64,000 nucleotides of DNA, taken from contig NZ_JIAI01000001.1 of the NCBI RefSeq assembly GCF_000620785.1, positions 1,612,001-1,676,000 on the forward strand. Direction: 5' to 3'. The position numbers and the translations under genes were made by a program. The notes beneath the pieces are model-generated. The model did no database searches and had not been told where the DNA came from. It saw only the letters and a program-made list of their open reading frames with translations. Shown here one piece after another: positions 7,887 to 16,990 of this stretch; within the stretch, counting starts at the first letter, position 1, and every line of letters starts with the position of its first letter. The DNA comes from Actinospineispora acaciae DSM 45401. Its GTDB lineage: Bacteria; Actinomycetota; Actinomycetes; Mycobacteriales; Pseudonocardiaceae.

Positions 7887-8917
7887 GAAGCCGCTGTGGA
7901 CTCCCTGATGACCAGCGACGGAGGCAGCAGCACCGGCTCCGCCGCCCCGCCCTGGAGGATGTCGAGCAGCATCCGCAGCCCCTGGCGCCCCATCTCGCGC
8001 ATCGGGGACCGGACGGTGGTCAGCGAGGTGGGCAGCTCGGCGGCCAGCGCGGTGTCGTTGTAGCCGACGACAGCGATGTCCCCGGGCACCCGCAGGTTGC
8101 GGTCCCGCAGCGCGCCCATCGCGCCGATGGCCGCGAAGTCGTTCGTGGCGAAGATCGCCTCGGGGAACGGCCTGCGCTCCAGCACCCGCTCCACCGCCGC
8201 CCGCCCGCCCTGGGCGTCGAAGGGCCCGTGCACGATCCGGTGCGCCGGCAGGTCGACGCCGGCCGCCCGCAGCGCGTCCACCGCCCCCTGGGTGCGGTCG
8301 ATCGCCGTGGAGGCGTACGGCTCGCCGGCGAGGATCGCGACGTCGCGGCGGCCGGTCGCGACCAGGTGCTCCCCGACCAGCCGGCCGCCCATGAGGTCGT
8401 CGACGGTCACCGACGGATGCCCGGGCGCGCGCCGCGACACCAGCACGAACCGCACGCCCCGCCCGGCAAGCTTGTCCAGGAACGCGCCGTCGAAGTGGGC
8501 GTCGCCGAAGATCAGCCCCTCCACCCTGCGGTCCAGCAGCATCTCGGTGGCGACCGCCTGCTTGCGCGCGTCGTCCAGCGAGTTGGTGACCAGCGTGCCG
8601 TAGCCGCGCTCGGTGGCCGCCTCGTCGATGCCCTCGTAGATCGTGGCCAGCACGTAGTCCTGCAGCCGGGGCACCACCACCCCGATGAGCCGGGAGCGCC
8701 GGGTGCGCAGGCCCACCGCCTGCGGGTTCGGGCGGTAGCCGTACCGCGCCGCCACCTCCCGGACCCGGCGGATCGTCTCGGCGGACGCCCAGCGGCGCGC
8801 GGCGGTGTCCGATGCGGAGTTGAGCACGCGCGAGACCGTCGACGGGGTGACCCCCGCCTCGTCGGCGACCATCTGGAGCGTGGCGTGCCCCTGGCCCTCG
8901 CTGAACGCATCACCCAC
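7883..8917 (-). CDS. LacI-family transcriptional repressor
   Basis: A 344-residue LacI/GalR regulator. The helix-turn-helix is TLQMVADEAGVTPSTVSRVL (residues 13-32), followed by YRPNPQAVGLRTRRSRLIGVVVP, the hinge helix and the start of the periplasmic-binding-protein-like effector domain. The ligand domain is complete (EGLIFGD, DDLMGGRLVGEHL, PEAIFATNDFAAIGAM, VVGYNDTALA, LTTVRSPMREMG). The hinge and second helix are conventional. An insertion of a few residues between HTH and hinge (SASDTAARRWASAE) is slightly long. Its stop codon forms part of the -35 box of the downstream operon, so it very probably represses that operon and responds to the imported sugar, polyol or amide. Confidence 0.92.
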   Translation of the reverse strand: MGDAFSEGQGHATLQMVADEAGVTPSTVSRVLNSASDTAARRWASAETIRRVREVAARYGYRPNPQAVGLRTRRSRLIGVVVPRLQDYVLATIYEGIDEAATERGYGTLVTNSLDDARKQAVATEMLLDRRVEGLIFGDAHFDGAFLDKLAGRGVRFVLVSRRAPGHPSVTVDDLMGGRLVGEHLVATGRRDVAILAGEPYASTAIDRTQGAVDALRAAGVDLPAHRIVHGPFDAQGGRAAVERVLERRPFPEAIFATNDFAAIGAMGALRDRNLRVPGDIAVVGYNDTALAAELPTSLTTVRSPMREMGRQGLRMLLDILQGGAAEPVLLPPSLVIRESTAAS

Positions 8918-8974
8918 ACCATGAGGATGACATCCCGGCGGCGAGCGGCGTCCGCGCGAACGGTGGCAGGTTCT

Positions 8975-10348
8975 TTAGATCGCGTGGATACGCGCGGCCA
9001 GGGAAGGCAGGCCGCGCATGGCCGCCTGCTTCGGGTTGGCCAGCAGGTCACCCACAAGTCGGCGGACTGCGTTTCGCGTGCGCACCTCGCCGGGCGCCAT
9101 GCGCTCGGCGGCGAGCAGGGTCCGATACGCCTGGTCAGGCTTGTCCCACTGTGCCCACGCTTGGGCGGTATCGACCAGGAGTCGAGCGCGGCGTTCGGTG
9201 GTGGGGATCGCCGCGAGGGGTAGGGCGTGAGCGTGAGCGAGCGCAGCGCCGGCGTCGCCGAGGACATGGGCCGCGGATACGCGGTGGCTGGCCAGGTTCG
9301 CCATCAGCGGGCGGTGCCGGTCGGCGTCGTCGGCGAGACGGCCGGCGATGGTCTCGGCCTCGGCGAGCAAGTCACCCGCGCGGTCGCGATCACCCGCGCG
9401 GGCCGCTGCGTAGCCCGCGGACAGGTGCAGCATCCCGCACATCGCCAGATGCTCCGGGTCCGGGCGCGGACTGCGCACGTCGAGCTGGTCAGCGGCGGCG
9501 AGGGTCAGAACCAGCGCACGCTCGTGGTGACCGGCCCGGCGAGCGACGGATGCGACAAGGCGCTGCGACTCGGCGAGCGTGAGCGGATGCTCGGTGTGCC
9601 GGGCGGCGAGCAGGGCGCGGTCGGCGGAAAGCCACTCCAGGCCGGAGGCTTCCAGCTTGATCAGGACTCGGGTGGCCAGGTTGTAGGACTCGGCCACAAC
9701 CCTTCGGACCTGCGGAGAGGGATGTTCGGCAACGGTGCTCTCGGCCGTGGTGATCAGCGCCGCCAGCCGCTCGGAGAGTGGGAGATAGCGGCACCCGGTG
9801 AACTCGCGTCGAGCCACGGCCAGCGCGTGCTCCAGCGTCTCCACGGAGGCGGGCGCCACAGCTGCGGTAGGGCCGAGCAGGACATCGCCGAGACGTGTGG
9901 CCAACACCGACGCCGGATCAACCGCTGTCGGCGCGCGGTTGGATGCGGACACGAGCAGCGCCCCGCCCCCGGCCGCGGTGAGGTGGAGGAACTTTCGTCG
10001 GCGCACCGGGTCGTCCTCCTCTGCCCGCAGCGAGTTGGTGACCCGGCACACCTTATGGCCCGCCGCCGCGGGCGGTGAGGAACTTCGACCGGCCGTGTCG
10101 CGGCCGGTGGCGAGGCCGAAGACGGCCGGCGGCACGCCGAGCACGTCGGCCAGCGTGCGCAGCAACTTGACGTCGCGTAGCGGCACGGCGCCGGTCTCCC
10201 AGCGAGAGATCTGGCTGGCCGAGTAACCACAGCGACGGCCGAGCTCGGCCTGGGTCCAGCGCAGGCCGGTTCGCGCGCTCCTGATCACACCACCCAGATC
10301 CGAAACTGGCAGCGGCGCACCCACCTCGCGGTACTGGGTGTGTGGCAT
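8975..10348 (-). CDS. XRE-family regulator with Tat-like segment and helical repeats
   Basis: A 457-residue protein. Residues 18-78 form a lambda-repressor-type HTH (IRSARTGLRWTQAELGRRCG, then YSASQISRWETG). Residues 116-136 read VRRRKFLHLTAAGGGALLV, a twin-arginine-like basic and hydrophobic stretch that is odd in a cytoplasmic DNA-binding protein but recurs in actinomycete XRE proteins of this build. Residues 150 to the end are an array of helix pairs resembling TPR repeats (ARAGDRDRAGDLLAEAE and similar). The ATG of MPHTQYREV was chosen for its GGGAGGAG ribosome site; longer starts add 60 unconserved residues. It is divergent from the ribonucleotide-reductase-like gene with 184 bases between them, so it probably regulates that gene and senses a peptide or metabolite through the repeats. 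Confidence 0.8.
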   Translation of the reverse strand: MPHTQYREVGAPLPVSDLGGVIRSARTGLRWTQAELGRRCGYSASQISRWETGAVPLRDVKLLRTLADVLGVPPAVFGLATGRDTAGRSSSPPAAAGHKVCRVTNSLRAEEDDPVRRRKFLHLTAAGGGALLVSASNRAPTAVDPASVLATRLGDVLLGPTAAVAPASVETLEHALAVARREFTGCRYLPLSERLAALITTAESTVAEHPSPQVRRVVAESYNLATRVLIKLEASGLEWLSADRALLAARHTEHPLTLAESQRLVASVARRAGHHERALVLTLAAADQLDVRSPRPDPEHLAMCGMLHLSAGYAAARAGDRDRAGDLLAEAETIAGRLADDADRHRPLMANLASHRVSAAHVLGDAGAALAHAHALPLAAIPTTERRARLLVDTAQAWAQWDKPDQAYRTLLAAERMAPGEVRTRNAVRRLVGDLLANPKQAAMRGLPSLAARIHAI

Positions 10349-10532
10349 GACCGCGGCTCCTCCCCGACCGGGGGCCGGCCGCCCACCGTAGCGAACCGGT
10401 GACCGCGCGCTAGGGGATTTGCAGGATCTGCACACCGTGTGCGTGGTCGGCATGACGGGCTGCTGTCCCACGGAGGCAGCCGGTTGCGTGGGAGCCCGAC
10501 CGATCCCACATCGACACGAAGGGCTCACTTCG
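10349..10532. promoter_or_regulatory. Divergent control region, XRE / reductase-like genes
   Basis: This gap must hold both divergent promoters. TGCAGGATCTGCA (10420-10432) is an inverted repeat with 5-base arms around GAT and lies near the middle, a plausible XRE operator. I looked for a cobalamin riboswitch, common before B12-dependent reductases, and saw no B12 box or room for the fold. NrdR boxes were not seen either. Confidence 0.3.
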
Positions 10533-12239
10533 ATGTCTGTCTCTCACGCCTCGCCGTCGCTGGCCAACCACGCCATCGACGACTACCTCCGCTCGGAACG
10601 GATCATCGATTCCACCGAGACATCACATGACCTGATCACGCGGATGGTAACGGCACTCGCCGACGCTGACGCCGACTTCGACCCCGGCGACACCGACGTG
10701 TTCGTCGACCGGCTCGGGCATGCGCTGAGCACGGCCCGGCTGGTCTTCTCCACCCCAATCATGACCAACGCCGGCCGTCGGGCCGGTCGGCCGCTGGCGG
10801 CGTGCGCGGTACCGCCAGTGGACCTGCGCGGCGACCTCGGCGCGGTCAAGACCATCGTGGACGACTATCACCGGGCGGGGATGGGCACCGGGTTCAACCT
10901 CGACGAGCTGGCCGATCCGGTAACGGTGCTGCACTACCTCAACGACATCGCCGTGGCAGGCGCCCGATCCGGTCTGGAGGACCGCCCGGTCGGCAACATG
11001 GCCGTCCTGCCGCTGGCCCACCCCGCCGCCGAGGCGTTCATCGGCTGCAAGGTCGGCGCGGACACACACGGTGAGGAGTGGAAGTTCAACATCTCCCTGC
11101 ACGTCACAGACGACGAGATGCGGGCCGCGATCAGCCGTGACGGCCGGGAGCGTGAGCTACTGGTCGCCGCGGCCGAGGCGGCACACGCCTGTGCCGACCC
11201 GGGCCTGCTGTTCGCCGACAGGCTGGACGAGGGCAACCCCACCCCGCAGGTCGGACATTACGTCTCGACCGCGCCCTGCGCCGAGGTCGGCCTCGTCGCC
11301 GGGGAGACCTGCCAGTTCGGATACGTCAACCTCGGCCGCTTCCACACCGGTACCGGGGACATCCCGGTGGACCTACCAACCTTGGCCGACACGGTGAAGC
11401 TGTTGGTACGTGCACTCGACGACGCGAGCGAAGCCAGTCTGAGCCGCTATCCAGACCCGCTCTCGACGCGGGTGATGAGCCTCAAACGCAAGATCGGCGT
11501 GGGCGTGTGCGGGCTCGCTGACCTGCTACTCGCGGCCGGGCTGCCCTACGACAGCCGACACGGCCGCCAGCTCGCCCGCGAGGTGCTGATCTTCATCAAC
11601 TACACCTCTAAACTCGCATCGATGCAACTGGCGCGCGAGCGCGGCGCCGCACCCGCGATCGCGGGTGGCCTGTCCCGGTATGCCGATCCGCGCTTCCTGC
11701 GCCGGTTCGCGGCCGTCCCGGTGCGCAGTGTCACCTCCGGCGACTGGGCGACATTGGCCGGCGAGATCGCCGCCACCGGGACGCTGCGCCACTGTTCCAC
11801 CATGGCCCTTCCTCCAACCGGACGCAGCGCACCTGTCGTTGGCGCCAGCACCGGAATCGAACCGCTGTTCCGGCTCACCGATGCCCACCGGCCGGACGGT
11901 CTGCATCCAGGCGCCCTCGCGGTGCTGCGCGCCGCCGGCCGGCCCGACCTGATTCCCACCGTGACCGAACACGGGCGGTTGCCCACACAGGAGGGCGTGT
12001 CGCCCTACCTGGCCGCCGTGCTGGCCACCGCCACTCAGATCGCCTCTTCCGGGCACCTGGCGATGGCGGCGGCCACTCAAGCGTGCGTCGACGAAGCGGT
12101 GTCCAAGACGGTCAACCTTCCATCGACCACCACAGCCACGCACGTGTATGACACCTACCTGGCCGCGTGGGAGGCCGGCTGCAAGGGCATTACCGTCTAC
12201 GTGGACGGCTCACGCGAGCTTCAGCCCCGACCGCTCTAG
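10533..12239 (+). CDS. Compact class II ribonucleotide reductase-like protein (NrdJ paralogue)
   Basis: A 568-residue protein with the ten-strand barrel motifs of B12-dependent NrdJ. C91 (LAACAVPPV) and C260 (GETCQFGYVNLGRF) match the redox pair. C249 in the STAPCAEVG loop matches the thiyl-radical Cys. ALPPTGRSAPVVGASTGIEP matches the phosphate-binding loop. ACVDEAVSKTVNLP and GCKGITVYVDGSR are near the end. Differences: the usual NPCGE reads APCAE, so the catalytic Asn is Ala247. There is no ATP cone, and the protein stops right after GSR, without the C-terminal cysteine tail that recharges normal reductases. Start: MSVSHASPS, with GAAGGG about ten bases upstream. The downstream Nudix gene begins 26 bases later. 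It may act on an unusual nucleotide or have a regulatory role; ordinary dNTP supply is unlikely. Confidence 0.75.
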   Translation: MSVSHASPSLANHAIDDYLRSERIIDSTETSHDLITRMVTALADADADFDPGDTDVFVDRLGHALSTARLVFSTPIMTNAGRRAGRPLAACAVPPVDLRGDLGAVKTIVDDYHRAGMGTGFNLDELADPVTVLHYLNDIAVAGARSGLEDRPVGNMAVLPLAHPAAEAFIGCKVGADTHGEEWKFNISLHVTDDEMRAAISRDGRERELLVAAAEAAHACADPGLLFADRLDEGNPTPQVGHYVSTAPCAEVGLVAGETCQFGYVNLGRFHTGTGDIPVDLPTLADTVKLLVRALDDASEASLSRYPDPLSTRVMSLKRKIGVGVCGLADLLLAAGLPYDSRHGRQLAREVLIFINYTSKLASMQLARERGAAPAIAGGLSRYADPRFLRRFAAVPVRSVTSGDWATLAGEIAATGTLRHCSTMALPPTGRSAPVVGASTGIEPLFRLTDAHRPDGLHPGALAVLRAAGRPDLIPTVTEHGRLPTQEGVSPYLAAVLATATQIASSGHLAMAAATQACVDEAVSKTVNLPSTTTATHVYDTYLAAWEAGCKGITVYVDGSRELQPRPL

Positions 12240-12264
12240 GCGAACGACTCTCCCTGAGGTGACG

Positions 12265-12819
12265 ATGCCCGAGCACGCCGAGCAGGACTTCGTGTTCGAC
12301 ACCCGCCACGACCGCTACCCCGTCGCGGTACACGTCATCCTCACCGACGAGACGGGCCGGGTGCTGCTCATGAGGCGAGCCGGATCGGGATACGCCGACG
12401 GTCGTCTCGCCCTGCCCGCCGGGCACGTCGACCTCGGAGAGACCCCCACCGCCTGTGCGCGACGCGAGATCGCCGAGGAGTTGGGCATCCAGCTCGACCC
12501 CACACGACTCCAACCGAGCGGCGTCATGTTCCGCCGCTCCCTAGAACCCCGAGTGGACATCTTCTTCTCAACCAGCACCTGGGGCGGCACCCCCATCATT
12601 CGCGAGCCCCACAAATGCACCGAGCTCGTCTGGTCGGACCGGCACGAGCTACCCGCGGACACGATGGACTTCGTCGGCGCAGCCATCACCAACGCCTCCA
12701 CCGGCCGCCACTACGACGAGCACGGTTGGCAAGCCGCTGGGCAACCCTGCGCGCCGAGCTCAACGGCTGCGCCCGAGGCGGCCCTGCTTCCGGCCGAAGC
12801 TGGCGACACCGTGCGATAG
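12265..12819 (+). CDS. Nudix hydrolase
   Basis: A 184-residue protein. After an N-terminal strand (YPVAVHVILTDETGRVLLMRR) comes a complete Nudix box, GHVDLGETPTACARREIAEE followed by LGI, giving the Mg2+-binding RExxEE helix. Nudix enzymes cut nucleoside diphosphates linked to another group. The 50 residues after the fold are low complexity and probably disordered. The ATG of MPEHAEQDF was chosen because GAGGTG precedes it. It follows the reductase-like gene by 26 bases and is clearly its operon partner, so the two may share a nucleotide substrate, for example the Nudix protein clearing or supplying a modified nucleotide. That functional link is inference. Confidence 0.85.
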   Translation: MPEHAEQDFVFDTRHDRYPVAVHVILTDETGRVLLMRRAGSGYADGRLALPAGHVDLGETPTACARREIAEELGIQLDPTRLQPSGVMFRRSLEPRVDIFFSTSTWGGTPIIREPHKCTELVWSDRHELPADTMDFVGAAITNASTGRHYDEHGWQAAGQPCAPSSTAAPEAALLPAEAGDTVR

Positions 12820-13014
12820 ACAGTGGGGAAGCTGCGGTGAGTGGCCGGAGGGCGGCGCTACTCACCGATCGGGTGACCGCTCACCGCTCCGCGGCCCGGA
12901 TTCGTGTACCCACCGTGAACCGATCCGGGACGGTGGCCGTGGTCCTCGACGTGGCCGGGCTCGGCGAGCGCCGGCGACCGCTCCCCTGAACGCTCCCCCC
13001 GAAGGAGTCCCTGG

Positions 13015-14706
13015 ATGAGGCTGCGACGCCTGCTCGGCGCGGCATGGGCGGGCGTGGCCCGCCTGTGCGGGCATCCCGTCGTGACGTGCGTGATCACCGC
13101 CATGGCCGGGCTGTTCGTCTACCTCGCCCTGATCGTTCCGAGCGAGGTCCGCCAGTTCACGCCCGCCGCGTTCGTGCGGGTCCCGGTGGAGGCCATCCTC
13201 GGCGCGGCGGTCGTGCTGGTCGTGGCGGCGCGGGCGAGACGGGTCGTGGCGCTGCTCGCCGGCACGGTGCTCGGCCTGCTCACCATCCTGAAGATCATCG
13301 ACGTGGGCTTCCAGGTGACGCTCGCGCGCCCGTTCCACCCGGTGCTGGACTGGAGCCTGTTCGGCGACGCCGCCTCGTTCGTCACCGACACGGCCGGCCC
13401 GGTCGGAGCGGTAGGAGCGGTGGCGGCCGCGGTGCTCCTCGCGGCGGCCGTGCTCGCGGTCATGACGCTCGCGGTGCGGCGGCTGACCGGCCTGGCGGTG
13501 CGGCACCGGGCGGTCACCGCCCGCACCGCCACCGCGCTCACCGTCGTCTGGGTCGCCTGCGCCGTCGCCGACGCGCAGCTGGTCTACCCGGTGCCGGTCG
13601 CCTCCAGGAGCGCCGCCTCGCTGGCCTACAAGGAGGCACAGCAGGTGTCCACGAGCCTGCGCGACCGGGAGACGTTCGCCAGGGAGGTCGCGGCCGACAG
13701 GTTCCGCGACACCCCGAACGACCAGCTGCTGACCGCACTGCGCGGCAAGGACGTGGTGTTCACGTTCATCGAGAGCTACGGGCGCGACGCCGTGCAGAAC
13801 CCCGAGTTCGCGTCCCAGGTCGGCGCGGTGCTCGACGACGGCAACCGCCGGCTCGGCGCGGCCGGGTTCGGCGCGCGCAGCGGCTTCCTCACCGCGCCGA
13901 CGGCCGGCGCCGGCAGCGTGCTGTCCCACGCCACGTTCCTCTCCGGCCTGTGGGTCGGGGACAGCCAGCGCCACCGCAGCCTCACCTCCAGCGACCGGAT
14001 GACCCTGCCCAGCGCGTTCCGCCGCGCGAGCTGGCAGACGGCGGCCGTCATGCCCGGCAACACCAAGGCCTGGCCGGAGGGCAAGTTCTACGGCTACGAC
14101 CGGGAGTACGGCGCGTACGACCTCGGCTACCACGGGCCGAGCTTCAGCTGGGCGACCATGCCCGACCAGTTCACCCTCTCCGCGTTCGACCGCATCATGC
14201 ACGCGGCCCCCCACCATCCGCCGACGATGTCGGAGATCGTCCTCGTGTCCAGCCACTCGCCCTGGGCGCCGATCCCCCGGATGGTCGACCCGGCCGCGGT
14301 CGGCGACGGCTCGATCTACAACGCCATGGCCAAGGAGGGCGACCCCTGGGAGGTCATCTGGAAGGACGACGCCCGGGTCCGCACCGAGTACCGCCGCTCC
14401 ATCGAGTACTCGCTGAACAGCCTCATCTCCTACGTCGAGCAGCACGGCGACGACAACCTGGTGCTGGTCTTCCTCGGCGACCACCAGCCCGCCCCGGTCG
14501 TCACCGGCGACGGCGCCAGCCGGGACGTCCCGATCACGATCGTCGCCCGCGACCGGTCCGTGCTGGACCGCATCTCCGGCTGGGGCTGGGACAACGGCCT
14601 CAAGCCCGGCCCGAACGCCCCGGTGTGGCGGATGGACGCCTTCCGCGACCGGTTCCTCACCGCCTTCGGCCCGACCGGCGAGCAGCACCCGCCGCCGGGC
14701 TCCTGA
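13015..14706 (+). CDS. Membrane sulfatase-fold (LtaS/EptA-like) protein
   Basis: A 563-residue membrane protein of the alkaline-phosphatase superfamily. About five hydrophobic segments occupy residues 20-185 (two flank residue 30, others near 65, 85, 140 and 175), followed by a large domain outside the membrane. FIESYGRDAVQ (residues 251-261, E253) and FLGDHQP (D489, H490) are metal-binding motifs. The serine/threonine-rich LTAPTAGAGSVLSHATFLSG (292-311) is where the nucleophile should lie. Members transfer phosphoglycerol or phosphoethanolamine, or hydrolyse sulfate or phosphate esters at the cell surface. A good ribosome site (GAAGGAG) precedes the ATG. About 195 bases separate it from the Nudix gene, and it probably has its own promoter. 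The exact reaction cannot be read off. Confidence 0.78.
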   Translation: MRLRRLLGAAWAGVARLCGHPVVTCVITAMAGLFVYLALIVPSEVRQFTPAAFVRVPVEAILGAAVVLVVAARARRVVALLAGTVLGLLTILKIIDVGFQVTLARPFHPVLDWSLFGDAASFVTDTAGPVGAVGAVAAAVLLAAAVLAVMTLAVRRLTGLAVRHRAVTARTATALTVVWVACAVADAQLVYPVPVASRSAASLAYKEAQQVSTSLRDRETFAREVAADRFRDTPNDQLLTALRGKDVVFTFIESYGRDAVQNPEFASQVGAVLDDGNRRLGAAGFGARSGFLTAPTAGAGSVLSHATFLSGLWVGDSQRHRSLTSSDRMTLPSAFRRASWQTAAVMPGNTKAWPEGKFYGYDREYGAYDLGYHGPSFSWATMPDQFTLSAFDRIMHAAPHHPPTMSEIVLVSSHSPWAPIPRMVDPAAVGDGSIYNAMAKEGDPWEVIWKDDARVRTEYRRSIEYSLNSLISYVEQHGDDNLVLVFLGDHQPAPVVTGDGASRDVPITIVARDRSVLDRISGWGWDNGLKPGPNAPVWRMDAFRDRFLTAFGPTGEQHPPPGS

Positions 14707-14724
14707 GGCGTGGTTCCGATCGAC

Positions 14725-16875
14725 TCAGGCAGGTGTCCTCTCCCGCATCGCCAGCGGCGGCGCGAGGTGGTCCTGCAGCTCGGCGTGCCGGAACTGGTAC
14801 ACGGGCCCGACGGTACGCAGCAGCCCGAGGCGGTGGCAGTCCTCCAGGACGGCCATCAGCCGCCAGGGCACCGGGAGCCGCCGGTGGACGGTGTGCCACA
14901 GCGCCGCGAAGAGGAAGGCGAACGACGCGCCGCTGGCGATCTTCGCCGCCCCGATCGTCAACCCGGCCAACAGCCCGACCAACAGGCCGCGCGGCTCAAC
15001 CGAGAGCCCGGGCGAGGACACGGGCGCCAGCGCGACGGTCAGCCCCACCGCCAGGCCGAGCATCGCCCCGCTGGTCACGCCGTGCCTGAGGTCACGACGG
15101 AAGCTGCGCGTGGGTGACGCCGAATGTTCGGCGAGATGCCTACCGCCGAGAACATCGGCCAGCCCGTTGCTCAGCCCGGCCAGCGATCCGAGTACGAGCC
15201 CGGTCACGAGTCCCTCGACCGGCCCGGTCCCGCCGAACCACACCACACCGAGCCCCAGCACGGACCCGAGCAGCACCCCGTTCACCAACTGCTTGACGAC
15301 CTCACCAACCCGTCCCGCCAACCGTGGATCGGCGCGTGCCGGACTCAGCGTTGGCCTGAGCCAGATCCACGGCCCGATCAGCAGGACGCCCACGGTCAGC
15401 GCGGCCAACGACCCGGACGCCGCGACCACGCCCACCAGGGCAACAACCAGCAGGTACGCCAGCAACCCCAGCACATCGAAGATCAAGAACGACCGTCGGG
15501 TGGGGAAGGTGTGTTCGTAGAGTTCCCACCATCGCCATTCCGAGCCCCGAGGCCCGCGCTCGGTCGCGGCCAGCTGCTCGGCAATGGTCGTGAGCCAACG
15601 GCGCAGGTCCTCGGGTCGGTGCCCGCGCCGAGGGCGCAACGGGGCGTCCGGTGACGTGGGCCGCCGACGCGGCAGCGGGGGCCGGCCGCGCACGACGGCC
15701 GGGATGAGCTCGTCGAGAAGGTGGGCGCGCAGGGCCGCCGAGTCGGGGACGCTCCCGTCGGTGAGCGGGCCGGGCGGGCGGCCGGAGTCGACATAGACGG
15801 TGCGAACCAGCCACAGCCCCAGCGGGCTGGCCGTGACCGACGCGAGCGGCCCCGGGCCGCCCGTTTCGAGGGCGTCGAGAACGGCGTCCCACTCCCGACC
15901 GCCGTGCCCGGGCGGCAGGTGATTGCGCAGGAAGGCGGCGGCCTCCTTGCCGGTGAGGCCCAGTGGGGCGATCGCGGCGGAGCCGGTGAGCACGTCGCCC
16001 GCATCGGCGACCGCGTCGCGGTACTCGGCGCGGCGGCTGGTCAGGATCACGCCGCCGTCGCCGTCCAGTGACGCGTTCAGGGCGGTGATGATCTCCGCGC
16101 GCCGCACCGGGACGACCTCGTCGAGGCCGTCGAGGACGGGCAGCACCCTGCCCTGGGTGACCAGCGCGGCGGCCGCGTCGGGGGCGATCGCGCGCAGCGC
16201 GGGATAGGTCCGCTCCAGCCGCTCGATCAGCCAGTCGCGCACGCGTGGCTGCCGGTCCGGAGCCCAGTCGTCCAGCGACAGCATCACCGGCACCGGGCCG
16301 TCCGGCGGCTGCCCGGCCGGTGGGAGCAGCGCGAGCAGCAACTGCAACGCGAGCGTGGTCTTCCCGCTACCGGCGGGACCGGTGATCACCAGTCGGCGCC
16401 GGGGCAGCGCGCGGAACCGGTCGGCGAGCTCGCCGATCCGGTCCGATCTCCCGGCGAAGCTCACCTCCTCGCCGCCGCGAGTGACCACGGCGGGGTGGTC
16501 CATCAGGCCCGGGGCGGTCAGGCGCCAGCGCACCGGCATCGGCTCCGGGTCGCCGAGCGCGCGGGCGTTGGCCTCTTCCTGCCACTGCTCGCGGACCAAG
16601 CCGGCGAGGGTCGCGGTCGCCTGGTCGACCTGGTCCGCGGTCGCGGGGAGCGATGCGCGCCCCCTCCGCCGCACCGCCCACGCCAACACCCCCGAGGCGG
16701 CGACCACCGAGGCCAGCACCACCCCCAGCACCGAGGCCTGTGGATCCGCCTCGGCGGCGCCCTTCTCCGCCGTGGACCATACGAAGATCAGCCATCCCGC
16801 GCCTCCCGCCAGTGCGAACACGGCGACCACGGCAACCACGACCGGCCAGCGCCGAGGGTCGCTGAGACCAGGCAT
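14725..16875 (-). CDS. Membrane NACHT-domain NTPase
   Basis: A 716-residue protein. Two N-terminal membrane segments (residues 10-32 and 48-68) are followed by a NACHT STAND NTPase: Walker A ITGPAGSGKTTLA near 165-177, Walker B VLPVLDGLDEV near 245, sensor VILTSRRAEYRD, and the helical winged region with GLTGKEAAAFL. The C-terminal 260 residues hold about six to eight further membrane segments (FLIFDVLGLLAYLLVVALVG onward, including the glycine-rich GLVTGLVLGSLAGLSNGL) and end in the soluble FRHAELQDHLA. Membrane NACHT proteins of this arrangement are common in actinomycetes and of unknown role; related NACHT proteins act in phage defence or signalling. It stands alone between unrelated genes and converges with the sulfatase-fold gene. 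Confidence 0.82.
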   Translation of the reverse strand: MPGLSDPRRWPVVVAVVAVFALAGGAGWLIFVWSTAEKGAAEADPQASVLGVVLASVVAASGVLAWAVRRRGRASLPATADQVDQATATLAGLVREQWQEEANARALGDPEPMPVRWRLTAPGLMDHPAVVTRGGEEVSFAGRSDRIGELADRFRALPRRRLVITGPAGSGKTTLALQLLLALLPPAGQPPDGPVPVMLSLDDWAPDRQPRVRDWLIERLERTYPALRAIAPDAAAALVTQGRVLPVLDGLDEVVPVRRAEIITALNASLDGDGGVILTSRRAEYRDAVADAGDVLTGSAAIAPLGLTGKEAAAFLRNHLPPGHGGREWDAVLDALETGGPGPLASVTASPLGLWLVRTVYVDSGRPPGPLTDGSVPDSAALRAHLLDELIPAVVRGRPPLPRRRPTSPDAPLRPRRGHRPEDLRRWLTTIAEQLAATERGPRGSEWRWWELYEHTFPTRRSFLIFDVLGLLAYLLVVALVGVVAASGSLAALTVGVLLIGPWIWLRPTLSPARADPRLAGRVGEVVKQLVNGVLLGSVLGLGVVWFGGTGPVEGLVTGLVLGSLAGLSNGLADVLGGRHLAEHSASPTRSFRRDLRHGVTSGAMLGLAVGLTVALAPVSSPGLSVEPRGLLVGLLAGLTIGAAKIASGASFAFLFAALWHTVHRRLPVPWRLMAVLEDCHRLGLLRTVGPVYQFRHAELQDHLAPPLAMRERTPA

Positions 16876-16990
16876 CGGGACGCATCAACTCCCCGAGCGA
16901 CGGCAGGGACGAGGGGGACAACGGGATGTTGCCATGATCTCGCGCCTGGCCGCGTAGGGGTACACCGCCACGGCTGCTGCAATTGTCGTC

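Noticed and set aside
10349..10532. Cobalamin riboswitch before the reductase-like gene
   Set aside because: The region is only 184 bases, shared by two promoters, and no B12 box or matching stems were seen.
12862..14688. A 608-residue minus-strand open frame opposite the sulfatase-fold gene
   Set aside because: Low-complexity composition, no motif and no ribosome site; it is the shadow of the membrane protein gene.
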